From assembly GCF_027409185.1 (NCBI RefSeq), contig NC_084462.1, positions 83,004,179 through 83,068,178 of the forward strand: DNA of 64,000 nucleotides, in the 5' to 3' direction. Each line of letters begins with the position of its first letter. The first letter of the stretch is position 1. This stretch comes from Cynocephalus volans (Eukaryota > Chordata > Mammalia > Dermoptera > Cynocephalidae). Positions 23,403 through 35,959 of this stretch are shown here, in pieces. The position numbers and the translations under genes are program-made. Under the pieces are notes generated by a model that was not told the origin of the DNA, did not search any database, and saw only the letters and a list, made by a program, of their open reading frames with translations.

Positions 23403-24559
23403 GTAAGTTGTGAAATACAAAGCAAGGATATGTTTCAGTAGACCAGTCAGGGGAAGTGGGTACGGAATCTGTGATTTGAGAGAGGATATGGGGTGGTTAT
23501 GTAGACTATAGGCAAAATAGTAAGGGAAATACAATTTTTTTTTTTGCCTTCCTGGTGCTATCTCAACCTTTCCATTCTCCTCCCAAGCACCTGTCCTGAT
23601 TCTCAACAGATTATAAGGTCTTACTCAAGGCCTGTCGTGACAGGAGGTGGCAGGGAAAACTGGCCCCTTTGTCTTGCCTCTCCTCCCGCTCTCCCCTGAC
23701 CCTGGTTAGTAGTCCAAGGCTCCCAGAGCCTTCACCCAGACTGTCTTCATTTGTGCCTGCTCACTCCAGTGGCTTTCATAGGGTTACCTGTGTCCAGTTA
23801 TGGCATCCCATCCTCTCTCTTATCCCCACTCTTCTGCAAAGGAAATTCGTCCTCTTTACACTGATGAGGGAATGAGCAGAAAAAGGCCTCTACAGGATCG
23901 CCAGCTCTTGCAGAGGCAAAAAGCAGAGTCACACCTGACTTTATTTTTATAAAATGATAGTTCTGATTCCTGGTTTCCTAAAGACTATCTTGAAATCCTA
24001 CAGTTTTCCTAATTTTGTCTCTTTAGGATCCAATCTCAAACCCTCTTCTTAGCATCTTACATTTACATCTTATATGTAAGATTTAAACATATAAGAACAG
24101 TGTTATGTATTCAAAGTTTATTGATTACTAAACACAAGCACCCAAAAAATTAGTTTGTTTCATTTTTTAGCTAACTCAGAAACTGTATTTTTTTTTTTTT
24201 TTAAAGAATCTGTTTTTAGTGTTAGACTACATAACATGTTTTTTCCCCACCAGAGGTGATAATTATACTGGTAACTGAAGATATTACCAAGAAAATCTTT
24301 AATTACTATCATAATAGGCAAAGGTACATTTTTGCTGCCAAAGGAGACTCTTGGTTGCTGATTGCAATCTGATTTTTTAAGGCTGAGTGACAGATGTTGA
24401 TGATTTGGTTATCAGATAAGTCAGTTGCAGAGCTTTTTGTTTTCTATTTGTGTTTTTGCTTTTTAAATAGAATAGGAAATGTTTCCCTTTTCTTCCCCTC
24501 TGTCTCTACAGATCTGTTTTCCTTCTAGATGGCACCTAATGAAATTTAGTATTGGTATT
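23403..24559. other. NEDD4: Intron, mostly unique
   Basis: A slightly GC-richer stretch at 23560-23900 holds a short open frame I do not consider coding. A T16-type run is near 24188. No family recognised. Confidence 0.5.
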
Positions 24560-25140
24560 TTGTTTTTAAATCATGAAATGTACATACAAAAGAGTATATG
24601 TAATATTAATCTTTATTTTAAATAATTAGACAAATATTCACTTTTACTAAGCTTAAGAACTAGAACATTCCCCAAATCTTTGAAACCCTCCTTGTATTTC
24701 TCCCCAATAACATTTCCTTTTCTTCCCCCACAAGTAGTAGCCACTGTCCTCAGTTTTGTGTTTATTATTTCTTTGCTTTTAAAATGTTTTTTATCATGTA
24801 TATATGTGTAACTGTAAAAAACATATTGTTACCTTTTGCATATTTTTGAATTTATAAAAACTGTCTCTGAATGCATTCCTCTGACATGCTTTGTTTGCTT
24901 AATGTTGTATTTGTGAGGATGATGACACATTTTCACGGATGCATAGTTTTGCGTCATCTGCAAATGTCATAATACCATAATTTGTGAATTTATTCTCCTT
25001 AATAGATATTAACATTGTTTCCAGTTTTTTGGTATTACCAATTGATAAACATTCCTGCTGTGTCTTCTTATGTACATGTCCAAGTGTATCTACAAGATAC
25101 ATGTTTTGGATTTGAATTACTGTTTCATGGTATTACTGTG
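24560..25140 (-). mobile_element. L1M remnant, antisense
   Basis: AGAACTAGAACATTCCCCAA, ACATGCTTTGTTTGCTTAAT and ATTAACATTGTTTCCAGTTT follow the antisense order of an old L1 3' region seen better preserved at 54950-55570. Confidence 0.6.
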
Positions 25141-25604
25141 TTATTTTTCCTGTTGTTACTGATACTGATGTCAATTTCTGCCTGATTCTTGGGTGTATTG
25201 TTGGTGAACTATTCGAACTATTTTATTTGAGTTATTTGCATGTTGCCCACAAGGAGGGGCAGCTTGTAACTGTGCTTTCCACCGTGTTTAGTTTTCTAGA
25301 CCTTTTTGTCAGTAACTTTAGTATGGTGTGACTCTTTATCGCCAAAATTAATGTTTGTCAAACACTGATTGTTGGTGCATTTATGCATACAGCACTATAC
25401 AGTGTGTCCATGATGAACTGGGAAAAAAAAGCATTGCCTTTGATATTAACAACTGGGTATTTCTAGATTAATAAATATGAAAAATAAAAATTTAAAATTT
25501 TATTAACTAAAGGCAAGAATAATGCACTAATCAAGATGGTATAGATCCCCACACCAAGGAATCAGAAGTTCTTTAACAGTTCTGCCTCAGATATGGAATA
25601 TTAG

Positions 25605-25795
25605 CTTATAACCCTAGACAAATCATTCAGTCTTTTGGAAAATATTTTCTTGTGTTTAAAAAATAGGCTGGGTAACAATATTTGCCCTGCCTATCTCATA
25701 AGGGTATTGTGAGGATAAGTTGAGACAATGGCTATGTAAGTACTTAGAAAATTCTTCACCATGATACAAATAAAAAAGTATTATTTAACATTCTT
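25605..25795 (+). mobile_element. MIR SINE fragment
   Basis: GACAAATCATTCAGTCTTTT, then TATTTGCCCTGCCTATCTCA, AGGGTATTGTGAGGATAAGT and GTAAGTACTTAGAAAATTCT, in MIR order. Confidence 0.75.
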
Positions 25796-28700
25796 GGTCT
25801 CATGCATTTATAGCTCTTTGATACCATATTTTTTTGTGTTAACTAAGATATGACATTCAGTGTATCTATTGTGTTAGATGCTTTGTTGTGCATGGGTAAT
25901 TGAAGTATAGAGACCACCTGAAATGTTATAGAAACTATAGCCATTGGTGGAGTAACAGACTTATTGTATAGCAACAAATGACCTATGCCACTGTAAATAT
26001 CACTCTATGTGACATTTGTAAATGAGGCTCACCCACATAGTGGAGGGTAATCTGCTTTACTCAAAGTCTACTGATTTTCATGTTAATCATGCCTAAAAAA
26101 TAACTTCACAGAAACATCTAAACTAGTGTTTGACCAAACAACTGGGCATCATAGCCTGGTTAAGTGGACACATACAATTAAACATCACAGCAGACTTTGG
26201 CCTTCAGAGTTCTAGTCAATGATTAGGATTAGGATCAATACCATGTAGGTAATCACATTATTTTCTGTTGAGATAACCAGTAACCAAACAGCTCAGAATG
26301 GGGGGTCCTGAGCTTCAATCCTAAGACATTATTTCTTTGATTCCAGAATATGAAATTCTATAGGCCTTACACGGATTCCTCCCGGTTGAGGGCTGCCACC
26401 ACTCTCCAGTTCTTTTCCCCTTGAAGTTAGGGTTGATGCTTATCCTTCAGCATCTACTGGGCTGAAGGGCTACATTTTACCTCAGGTTCCCCAATTCCCC
26501 ATGAAACTGCTGTAATAGTGGTACAGGTTCTATGCAATCCCAGACCTGAGCCAGCAATGCAAACTATTCAGCCTGTCTAGAATTTAAACTCAGACTGGAG
26601 TGCTAGGAAGTACATATGATTCTCTTACCTTACTTTTCCTTGGCTGAAACCTCTGAAAATTTTTCAAGCATCATTCCTTCTTGTCCAGCTGCAGTGCTTT
26701 TTGATATTTCTTTAGAAGTAGCAGCTGGATCAACTTAAAAAAAAATCTTGAAAGAAAGCATTAGACAGTCAGAGAGGCTGCAGTGACATCCATCCATCCA
26801 TCCATTCAGCCTGCCATCTGGTGTTATTGGTGCTTGCTTTGTGCATGGCACAAGCCCAGGAAGGTCAGAAGAAATCTTTAGCTATGGTCCTCTACTCTGG
26901 AAGGTTAAAATCTAGTTGGGGGATATGAAACTGATGCTTGTAGTGAAGTTTCCCAAGGAGAAAACATTTATCTGGCCAAATACCTGGGATTCATCATTTT
27001 ATATTAATAATCAGAGGAGCTTTTCTATTAACTGGAAGTTTTAGGCCACAGGCATACGCAGTTAGATCTCATTGATTAGCCTATTAGAGATGATCTGTTC
27101 CTTGAGTTATTAGACCCCTAACTTAATCCAAGAAGAATAATTGAAGTCATTTGAAGGCAAAGTAAAATGATTAGGACTTGTCCTTCTTTAACGAAAAAGG
27201 ATAAGGGAATATTTGCTGAAGTCTGTGAAATCATAAAGGAGATAGGTTATACAAAACCAAAATAACATAATAATTGTATTACTACATTTGCAACTATTGT
27301 ATACATTCCAAAACACAGTACTATTTCATTCTAGTCAAATAAAATTTACTAAATTCCCATATTTCTACATCGTTGTGTTTTAATTGATTAAAAATACTGT
27401 TTAGAACATTGTGATTGAAAACAGATCTCTCTTAAGCAGTTTTCTCTTTTAAACAAAGTATGAGTATGTGTTTTACATATTTGCTTTTACTTAGAAAAAA
27501 ACCTCACTTAGAAAAATACAACTTGGGTGTAGTACCATGTGGTGTAAACAGCTGAACTATTTTACTTTTTACTTTCCTATGAATGAGCCAGTATATATTT
27601 ATTACTGGAGTTCCAGCTATAAAATTCAGGTAAGGGGTTTAAATATACCCTAGAGTATTATTTAAAAATAAATTTGTTTCTTTCAAATAGAATACCAACC
27701 TTAGTCTGTGACATTTGGGAGAGAAATTAAAATATTAAACTTTTATTGCCTAGTAAACTGAAAATAAAGTAAAGGTTAAATAAATACAAAGCAGAAAAAT
27801 ATATGTATACAAAATCACAACCTCTAAAAGGACAAACAGTCTACTGTTCTCTACTGTGGGAGCTTTATCATCACTAGTGAGTAATTCCACCTCTAGAGCA
27901 GAGCTAGCACTCAAAAATGTAAACAAGTATGTACTTTGTTTATGTAAAGAAATATGCAGCGTGGCTTGTATTTCTTTATAGATATCAAACAGCTAAATGG
28001 ATTGTTTCAAAGCACCAGCAGGGGCCAGCAAAGAGCTCTTAGAGTTTTTCAGAACAGGATTGGCATTGAGATATGTTTATTTGATGTGTTAAATCCTTTT
28101 TAGACTTCTTTACTTACCACAACACTCTCTTAAGTGAATGAATTGTGGAGATAGTGGAATAAAATATCTTGTGTGTTCAAACTATATTGGGGTATAGTTT
28201 TCCTGTCTAATCTGCATATATTTTTAAAGGAATGTTTGCTTAGGCTATTTCTTGGCAGAGTTTTGATAGTCAGAATATAAATGGCATCATTTAAAGACTG
28301 TTCTACTTGGATGGAAAAGGCCTTAAAATTACAGGAGAAAATGCTTGGTGACAGCTTCTCTTAAACTTTTTTTTTCTCAGACTTATGCTTGATTTTTGCA
28401 ATCGTATTGCTAGGCTCATTTTGTAGTTCTTAAGCTTTCACTTTTTGTAACTAGTATTTTGGAAGCTAAAATATTTATCTATTTGATTTAGTGCTAAAGT
28501 TTTAATTCTTCCAAAGTTTTGATATTTCCAAATTTATACAACTGTTTGAATTTACTCATTTCAAAAATTTAAGAGTTTATATTCCTTTCTACATTAACTA
28601 ACTTGACTAGTTTCCTAGTATGGCTACTATTTGGAAATTCAACCTTTGATTTGATACTCAATTACATGGGGTTTCATTCCTACCAACTTCCTGTAATTCT

Positions 28701-28859
28701 ATACCTATGGGTAAAAATATTAGTGGTCAAATTTTGCTGGAGAAAATATAGGCACTGTGATTCACATAGTTAAATGTTCATTTAGTAGAGCTGGAGTGAA
28801 AAAATACTGTTTCAACTTGAAATGCTAGAAGATTGTTGTTCTTGTGTTACTCATTCATG
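25796..28859. other. NEDD4: Largely unique intron upstream of the long-isoform exon
   Basis: The only repeat I see is a weak L2 3' fragment (antisense) at about 26790-26940, starting at an ATCC run. A CTCF-like CCAGCAGGGGCC is at 28015-28026. The scarcity of repeats over 2.8 kb next to an alternative promoter would fit regulatory DNA, but nothing is proven by sequence alone. Confidence 0.4.
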
Positions 28860-29211
28860 CAAATTGGAGAAGGTATAATTGAAACAAGGTTGGCTGTGTT
28901 TGAGTCAGTGTGCTGCAGCTGAGCTCAGCTTAAAGGTCGCTGGAAATCAAGTGCTTTGTAACAGAAGGCATTTTGACTACAAGCAATTCAAGACATTTAA
29001 GAAACGTCAGTCTCAGGAATGGGTCGTCTTTTTCTTTCTATAATATCTGGTATCTACTGTTTTACGTAGGATAAAGACTACTACTTAATAGCTCTTTTAG
29101 GCACCACAAATGATTTTTTTTTCTGATGCAGTGCAGCTGCTTCTAGCCTTTCTACGGACAGAGATCTTTGTTATGACTTTCAGACCTTAACATGTTTGGA
29201 AATGAGAACAA
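28860..29211 (+). promoter_or_regulatory. NEDD4: Probable alternative promoter and 5' leader of the long NEDD4 isoform, with uORFs
   Basis: The start exon at 29212 has no upstream coding exon in frame, so a promoter should lie just upstream. There is a GTATAATT at 28872-28879 and an AP-1-type TGAGTCA at 28901-28907 followed by E-box-like CAGCTG; there is no CpG island. The leader contains ATGs at 29019 (16 codons), 29110 and 29173 (same frame, both ending at 29190), 29126, 29192 and 29202. The last two open frames that overlap the main start, ending at 29359 and 29288. An in-frame TGA at 29203-29205 fixes ATG 29212 as the first usable in-frame start. The transcription start itself cannot be seen and is inferred. 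Confidence 0.45.
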
Positions 29212-29359
29212 ATGGCACAAAGCTTACGATTGCACTTTGCAGCCAGAAGAAGCAATACTTATCCTTTGTCAGAAACCTCCGGAGATGACTTGGGTAGCCA
29301 TGTTCATATGTGCTTCAAAAGACCAACACGGATTTCAATGTCTAATGTTGTTCAAATGA
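29110..29359 (+). promoter_or_regulatory. NEDD4: Upstream ORFs around the long-isoform start
   Basis: Three short frames matter most. One runs 29110-29190 (26 codons, with an internal second ATG at 29173) and stops 21 bp before the main ATG. One runs 29192-29359 (55 codons) and one 29202-29288 (28 codons); both overlap the main coding start in the two other frames. ATG 29202 has G at -3, a better context than the main start by that position. These would be expected to reduce initiation at 29212, or to let it respond to stress, if the mRNA leader includes them. Confidence 0.5.
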
Positions 29360-30756
29360 AGCTGACTCCCAGACAGACTGCACTAGCTCCGTTAATAAAG
29401 GAAAACGTTAAGTCTCAGGAAAGATCATCTGTTCCTTCATCTGAAAATGTTAATAAAAAGAGCAGCTGTCTACAGATTTCACTACAGCCAACAAGGTACA
29501 GTGGATGTCTTCAGCCTAGCAGTGTCTTAGCTAATGATGATGATGCTTCACTTACTTGTGTCTTGAAGGACGGCATTTACAGCAGTGCTGTGGTTGGTGA
29601 TGAACTGAATGCTGTGAATGATGGTAACCTTTTAAGCAGTTCTGCCATTTGTAGTGGTAGCCTTAGTAACTTTTCTACCAATGATAATGGATCTTACAGC
29701 AGCAACGGTAGTGATTGTGGGTCATGTGCAAGTATCACAAGTGGAGGTTCATACACTAACAGTGTCATCAGTGACAGTAGTGGTTTTACCTTTCCACCAA
29801 GTGATGGTACTTTTTTTGGTGGAAATTTATCTTCTGACAGCACCTCCAATAGAAGTATGCCAAACAGGAATACTACTCCATGTGAAATTTTTTCAAGAAG
29901 TACAAGTACGGTTCCCTTTGTCCAGGATGACTTGGAGCATGGAATAGAGATTATGAAATTGCCAGTGAGCAGGAACACAAAAATTCCACTAAAACGTTGC
30001 TCATCCTTAGTCATTTTTCCTACGAGTCCTTCAAATACTCCACCAACTTCTCCAAGTGCAAGTACTTTCCCGAGCAAAGGATCCTATCAAACTTCACACC
30101 AGTTTACTATTTCTCCTAGTGAAATTGCACATAATGAAGATGGTTCTAGTGCTAAGGGATTTCTTTCAACAGCTGTCAATGGAGTTCGCTTATCTAAAAC
30201 AATTTGTACTCCCGGAGAAGTAAGAGACATCCGGCCGCTTCACGTGAAGGGCTCATTGCAAAAGAAAATTGTTATTTCAAATAAAAGTCCAAAACAGACT
30301 GTCTGTGAAAAGTTATCTGAAGGATATTCTTGTGTTTCAGTGCAGTTCACCCAGCAGAAAGCAACTACATTAGACTGTGAAACAACAAATGGTGATTGTA
30401 AACCAGAAATGTCACAAATTAAGCTTAATTCTGATTCAGAGTATATTAAACTCATGCATAGGACATCTGCATGTTTACCATCCTCCCAAAATGTAGATTA
30501 TCAAATAAATATCAGTGGAGAGTTGGGAAGACCAAATTCACAGATAAACAAAAACCATGCTATTTTACAAAGAAGTATTTCATTGGGAGGAACCTATCCA
30601 AATATTTCCTGCTTATCTAGCCTTAAGCACAATTGTTCTAAGGGAGGACCATCTCAATTACTCATAAAGTTTGCATCTGGAAATGAAAGTAAAGTTGATA
30701 ATTTATCAAGAGACAGCAAAAGAGATTTCACAGATGAACTATCTAATTCTTATAAG
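29212..30756 (+). CDS. NEDD4: NEDD4 long-isoform start exon, 515-residue Ser/Asn-rich N-terminus
   Basis: A 1545-bp open frame begins MAQSLRLHFAARRSNTYPLS and ends SNSYK directly before a GTAAGT donor; the stop that follows a few codons later is intronic. It continues in phase 0 into TRDDFLGQVD at 59193. I recognise it as the N-terminus of the long human NEDD4 isoform. Residues about 141-213 are very rich in Ser, Asn and Gly, and 270-287 are a Thr/Ser/Pro tract; no folded domain is evident, so it is probably disordered. Basophilic phosphosite-like spots are KRCSS (261-265) and QRSIS (453-457). Transcripts from here lack the four upstream C2 exons, so this protein has only the C-terminal half of C2 followed by the WW-HECT part. 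The intact frame suggests selection. ATG context is weak at -3 (C) with G at +4. Confidence 0.95.
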
Positions 30757-33700
30757 GTAAGTTTTCTTTGGTCTTGATAAATTAGAATAGCCTAATGAAA
30801 TATTTGGTTAAAATTTATAACTTGACCAGTAAAGTATATAAAACTGCTCTTAGCTACAAGTATTTTGTAGTCATGAACTTTGTATTTGTAAATCTGAAAA
30901 ACTCCCAATAATTTTGCACTACATTTGTCATTTTACCAGTGTTCAAAAATTGTATTTTTTAAAAAAATTTTCCTAAGTAACTTAAGCCATGAAATGTTTC
31001 CTTAACATGAAAACAAACTTTAAGTAACAGTCTATTTCATAATATTTTATCTTGCTATATTTTTCCCTCAAATGGCATAGTATTTTAATGTGTAATTCCA
31101 TATTTTATTCCTTCTTTCAAAAGTGATTATTTAGTTTTCTCTCCTCCTCAATCATTGTGAAATAAAGTAAAATATAAAACACTTATTTAAAATATTAAAC
31201 AAAAAATCATATAGAATGTTAAAATGTGAAGGTCTTATTAATGAATATAGAAGAAATATTTCTCTAAAATACGTGTATTTATATGATCATTGATAAAAAC
31301 TATTATGCTGCATGTTTAAAGCAGAGGAGAAATAAATGGCATTTGCATTTGTATATACCCTTAACCACAGGAATTTTGTTTCCACCCTATTTTTCTTTAG
31401 CCATTTTAGAAGGTTAATACTGCCTTTTAAAATGTAACTCACTCTTTCAACAATATTGAATTCTAAGTTTTATATTTTTGAATTTGTTTTAAATTGCTAG
31501 GCATTTCCCATAATTTTCTATTTACCTTATTAATTTGTTTTGACAATTTTGCTTTATTATATTAGTAACTTGACTCCAAAGAATCTTAGCCAAAACAATT
31601 CTCTGTATAATTTGGCCCTTCCGAAGTATTTAAAGTGTTATGAGCTGGAATAGATTTTTTAAATTTCTGTATTTGGAAGGTCTTGCCAGATTCCAGGAAA
31701 TCTTAAAAATTTTCTGACTAAACCAATTCTAGATGACAGTACATAAATAATTTGGGGGGAAAAAACTTTACCTATTTACCTATGTTTATAGGACACCCAA
31801 TATCTGTATTAAAGGTTTAAAAAAACATAACCTCCTGGACAAATAGTTTTAGGTAAGTAAAATGTTAAGTAATTTCCAGTTCATTTTTTCTCTTTTGAAA
31901 GCTGGTAAATATAATCATTTTTACCAATGCTCAAATGTTAATATAAGCAGCTACTTTACTGAGGATGAAAAAAGATCAGATTTCAAATTTCAATCTATGT
32001 TTTAGAATTATTAATTCCATTTAGAAAATTTTTCTTAAATCATCTGTTAGGAGATTATAATTTATTCAACTGTTTTCCCCACTAAAAGAAAGGAATAAAG
32101 TGATACTGTGAGGAAACATTAATAGTTTGCTAATTGAATTAATGCTACTCATACATTTATTTCACACTTAATGAAATAATTAATCTGAAAGGAATAATTA
32201 ACCTAGAAATACTTGTAGAGATATCCTTAAAAGAGTTGATTTTGTGGTATTATTATAGTTTGTTGTTGAGGCTTTTGAAAAAGGGTATTTTAAATGTATT
32301 TTTTAATGAAATGTGAATTAAAGACCTTTTGCATTGCTAAAATACATTTTTATCGATTTTATTTAAACTTAGGTAAGCAAACAAATATGTTTTTGTGACA
32401 ACTAAATGCCTAGATTTGTGTACATTTTATTTTTTGGTAGATTATTGAATTATAAAATAGTTCAGAAGTGTGCAGTTTGCTGGAGAGCTTTAAATTGTTC
32501 CTCTTTTTAATGTTTATTAAACAACTTCTTTTTATAAAAGTATTGTAAACAATATAATGACAGTTCAATTTGTACTAGGTCTAAATTGATCTAATTGATA
32601 AGTAGTAAAGGGCTTGTTTTATGAAGAAGATACTAATGTTGCTTTTTCTAAACATAGCAGTGGCAACAATAATGGGGTTTTAGAAATAATCCTGTGTTTA
32701 TCAATAATTATATATTAATCTAATTATAGTGGTATATTGTAACTCATTTATAAATAAACAGTTCCCAAAATATTTCCCATGACTCCAGTTAGTCTGGGTT
32801 AGTATTCTGATATGCTGAGTCTGGATTCACATTTAACAAGTTGATATTAGAGTAGCATTTAGTAATGTCAGCTATCTGTACCAAGCAGCCGTGAAACTAA
32901 ATCACTGCTTTGGTCAGAGACCCTGGTTTCTAAAGCACTGAGAGGTCTACACGTTCTTTTCTTATTTGTTTAGCCACCAGTCTCTAGCAAAATAATATTG
33001 AGTTTCTAGCTCTTTATAATCAACAGCTAGTTAATGACTAATTTTTAAAATCTAATGAGAACTTTTACCTGTATCTGGGACACAAGCTCTGTTCTGTGTT
33101 TACAACTTAGAATAAAGGTGGGACTTTGTAGTCTGCATGATAATGTTTATTTCAGGCATAGCAAAGAACATAACAATAACTGGCATATGTTTATTATACA
33201 TGCCTTTTGAAATACAGCATTACTTTTGTAAAGGCTATATAAGGAGTTTTGATTTGAAAATTGATATTTGATGTTTTAATTTTGTGTGTACTGTTTTGTT
33301 AGCTCCGTCAAGAAATAGCTTAAGGAGCTAAGGTTCTTCTTATGTACTTACAAAAATTATTACTATTCATATTTCTAAAATCTGTAGTTAGTTTATTACT
33401 ATTTTATTTTTTCCTCTCTATTGTTTTCAAATCTCCTAATGCTATGTTGTTAAGATGCTCAGAGATTTCATTACTCTCTTATTTAATATACCTTAGCATT
33501 TTGCCCAAGCTTGTATTTGTCTTCCATTCTTCATTTATATTTATGTTTTTATTAGATACATTTTTTACATTGTTTCTTTTTGTTATAGAGATTTTTGTTT
33601 ATTACCTGTTACTTAATACTGGATAGGTAAATTGCTTAAGCCTAGTATAGGAGAACTTTTAAAAATTTATCTCAATGATTTCAAAGCCTTTAACACTAAT

Positions 33701-33966
33701 TTCAAGATTATACATTTCAATAATTTCCTTATTTAGTTGTTCTTCCTTAAATAAATGTTTTAAATATATTCCTAATTTAGTGTTCCATTATTTTCCCAGT
33801 CCTAATTTTATTAAATTTAGCAGAATGTTTAGAGACATTTGGTTAAATATATTTTAAAGAGCACTCAATCTGTCCTATAAAAACCAATATAATTTATAAA
33901 TGTTGACTCTAAAACTGATGCAACAATGTTAAGGACCAGTTTTAGAAATTGAATGAAAAATGTATG
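30757..33966. other. NEDD4: AT-rich intron, nothing recognised
   Basis: Three kilobases after the long exon donor without a repeat I can identify; short open frames at 33342-33857 look like chance in AT-rich DNA. Confidence 0.5.
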
Positions 33967-34049
33967 CAAGGGTACTTCAGAAAATTTGTGGAAAAATAGA
34001 ATTAAAAGGTAATATAAATCTTTCTATGAACTTCTAGAAGTACCCTCGT
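33967..34049 (-). mobile_element. Palindromic mariner-like MITE, copy 4
   Basis: Opposite orientation to copies 1-3 (core reads GAATTAAAAGGTAATATAAA). Ends are AGGGTACTTCAGAAAATTTG and CTTCTAGAAGTACCCTCG. Confidence 0.75.
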
Positions 34050-34129
34050 TTTCTTAGAATAGAGTAATATCAACTTCAGAGAGGTTCAGGGAGCTGAATT
34101 GTTTGCTTGGAAATACTTTGTATTATCTC

Positions 34130-35540
34130 TACATGTGTCTTGTTTAATTTATTCATCACATTTGAATGCCACGTACTGTCCCAAGTACTGAGAATGAAAG
34201 ATGAATAAAATACAGACTCTATTAGGGAGAGTGCCCATTCTAGTAGTAGGGACACACTGGTAAACAAAAATTTCAGTCTAATGCGTGTTGTGCTAAAATA
34301 GAGGTGTGTATAAGAAAGTGAGAAAGATACAACCATATTTCTCTAGAAGAGAGGACCTGGGTGGTGGAGGAAGGCTTCACAGAGAAGGTGACATTCGAGC
34401 TGAGTCTTGATAGGTGAGTTGGAGGTGATCAGGCAGAAATGTCAAGATATTCTAGGGCAGGGATTCTCAGTTTCAGCACTATTAACATTTTGGGCTGGAT
34501 ACTTCTTTGTTGTGGGGGTCTGTCCTGTGCACTTAGGATGTTTAGCAGCATCTCTGGCCTCCACCCTCTAGATGACTGTAACACTCCTCTTCCCCAGTGT
34601 GGCAACCAAAAAAGTCTTTGGACATTGCCAAATGTCCCCTAGGTAGAAAAATTGTCCTCTGTTGAGAATCAATGGTTTAGGCAGAAGCAGCAGCACATGC
34701 AAGGTTAGAGATGTGAAAGAATCGCACACTGTCAGTAGTTCAGTATGACTCAAGTGTAGCCTAGGGATGTGGGAGGAGATGATACGCCAGAAGTGGGTTG
34801 GAGTCCCATCAGACCTAGTATCTCATGCTAAAGAGAAAGTAGTGTGTCTTCTGCTAATAGACAGTAGTTAGGCAATGGAAGTCTTTTTTCAGAGTTCTTT
34901 TAGAAGATAAATTTTCATGACACCATGGATTATAAGTGAATCAAGGTTTCCTTAACTTGGATTACTGGTGAACATTGATGTCATGAACTAAGATAGGGAA
35001 TTCAGGAGAAGGGGCCAGACTGGGAGGATGAAGAAGTCATCTACTGTTATTTGTGTGCTGAGAGGCTGCCCTGGTAGTTCTGCTGTCCAGGACAGCAGCT
35101 GGAGATACAGGACCAGGGCTCAAGAGAGAAGTGAGAGCTGTAAATGTCGATTGGGAGTAATGAGTATAGTTAAAGTCTCCGGTAAGGATAAATTCATCTG
35201 GGGACTGCATAAAGTGAGCTGGGAAGGGAGGATAGATCTGGATTCTGGGGACCACCATCTTTGGTGCAAGCCAGAAAAAGAGATAAAGAAGAGACTAAGA
35301 AAGAGCCACTAGAAAGAAGTCAGGAGAATACAGTGGCATGGAGTCAAGGGAAAGAAGGAGGACAGCATATAATGCCACTCAAAGTTTAGGTATCCATTGG
35401 ATATGGCAGTTAGGAGGTCCTTGATGACTTTAGCAAGAGTAGGCTCAGGAGAATAGCAGGATTAAAAGCTAGGTTGAGGAAAGAATGAAACAGGTAAGGA
35501 AGCAGAAACAGCTGGCATAGATTGCTAAATATCATAAAAT
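34130..35540 (-). mobile_element. Long L2 LINE remnant, interrupted by MER20
   Basis: Antisense L2 3' end at 34130-34440 (GAGAAGGTGACATTCGAGCT) continues after MER20 through 34680-35540, e.g. GACTTTAGCAAGAGTAGGCT (35425). Confidence 0.65.
34458..34674 (-). mobile_element. MER20 hAT transposon, full length
   Basis: It starts CAGGGATTCTCAGTTTCAGC and ends GTTGAGAATCAATG, with AACATTTTGGGCTGGATACT and GTTTAGCAGCATCTCTGGCC inside, the antisense order of MER20. Confidence 0.9.
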
Positions 35541-35893
35541 AAGTATGAGATAGCATAGGCAAGATATGTTTAATGATTGCTATGTAGAATACACAGTATT
35601 AGATGGATATAAGATGGACTTGACAAACTCCCTCCCTGCAAGGGGACTATAGTCTCTTTTCCAGGAGAGAGGGGTTGGAGGGAAAGGCTGTAGCTCTCTT
35701 TTTTTTCACCATGTGACCATGGGCAGTGAAAACTGATAGGGACATTTGGCAATATCAGATGAAGAAAACACAATTAGAAGGGAGAACAAGAGACTGCCTG
35801 TGAATATTCATGTTGGGAAAATAAAATATTTTGGTCAGGGCCCCCCCACCTTGGGTCCAGTTGGGTGTGGTTCAGCATCCTTTGTAAGCAAAT

Positions 35894-35894
<1 letters not shown>

Positions 35895-35934
<40 letters not shown>
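35895..35934. repeat. (GT)n microsatellite
   Basis: About 20 GT units with one TT interruption. The 350 bp before it hold nothing recognised. Confidence 0.95.
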
Positions 35935-35936
<2 letters not shown>

Positions 35937-35959
35937 TTAGTGTGCATGCGCTCCAATGT

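Noticed and set aside
29654..30077. 97- and 127-codon frames inside the long NEDD4 exon
   Set aside because: They are shadows of the real frame.
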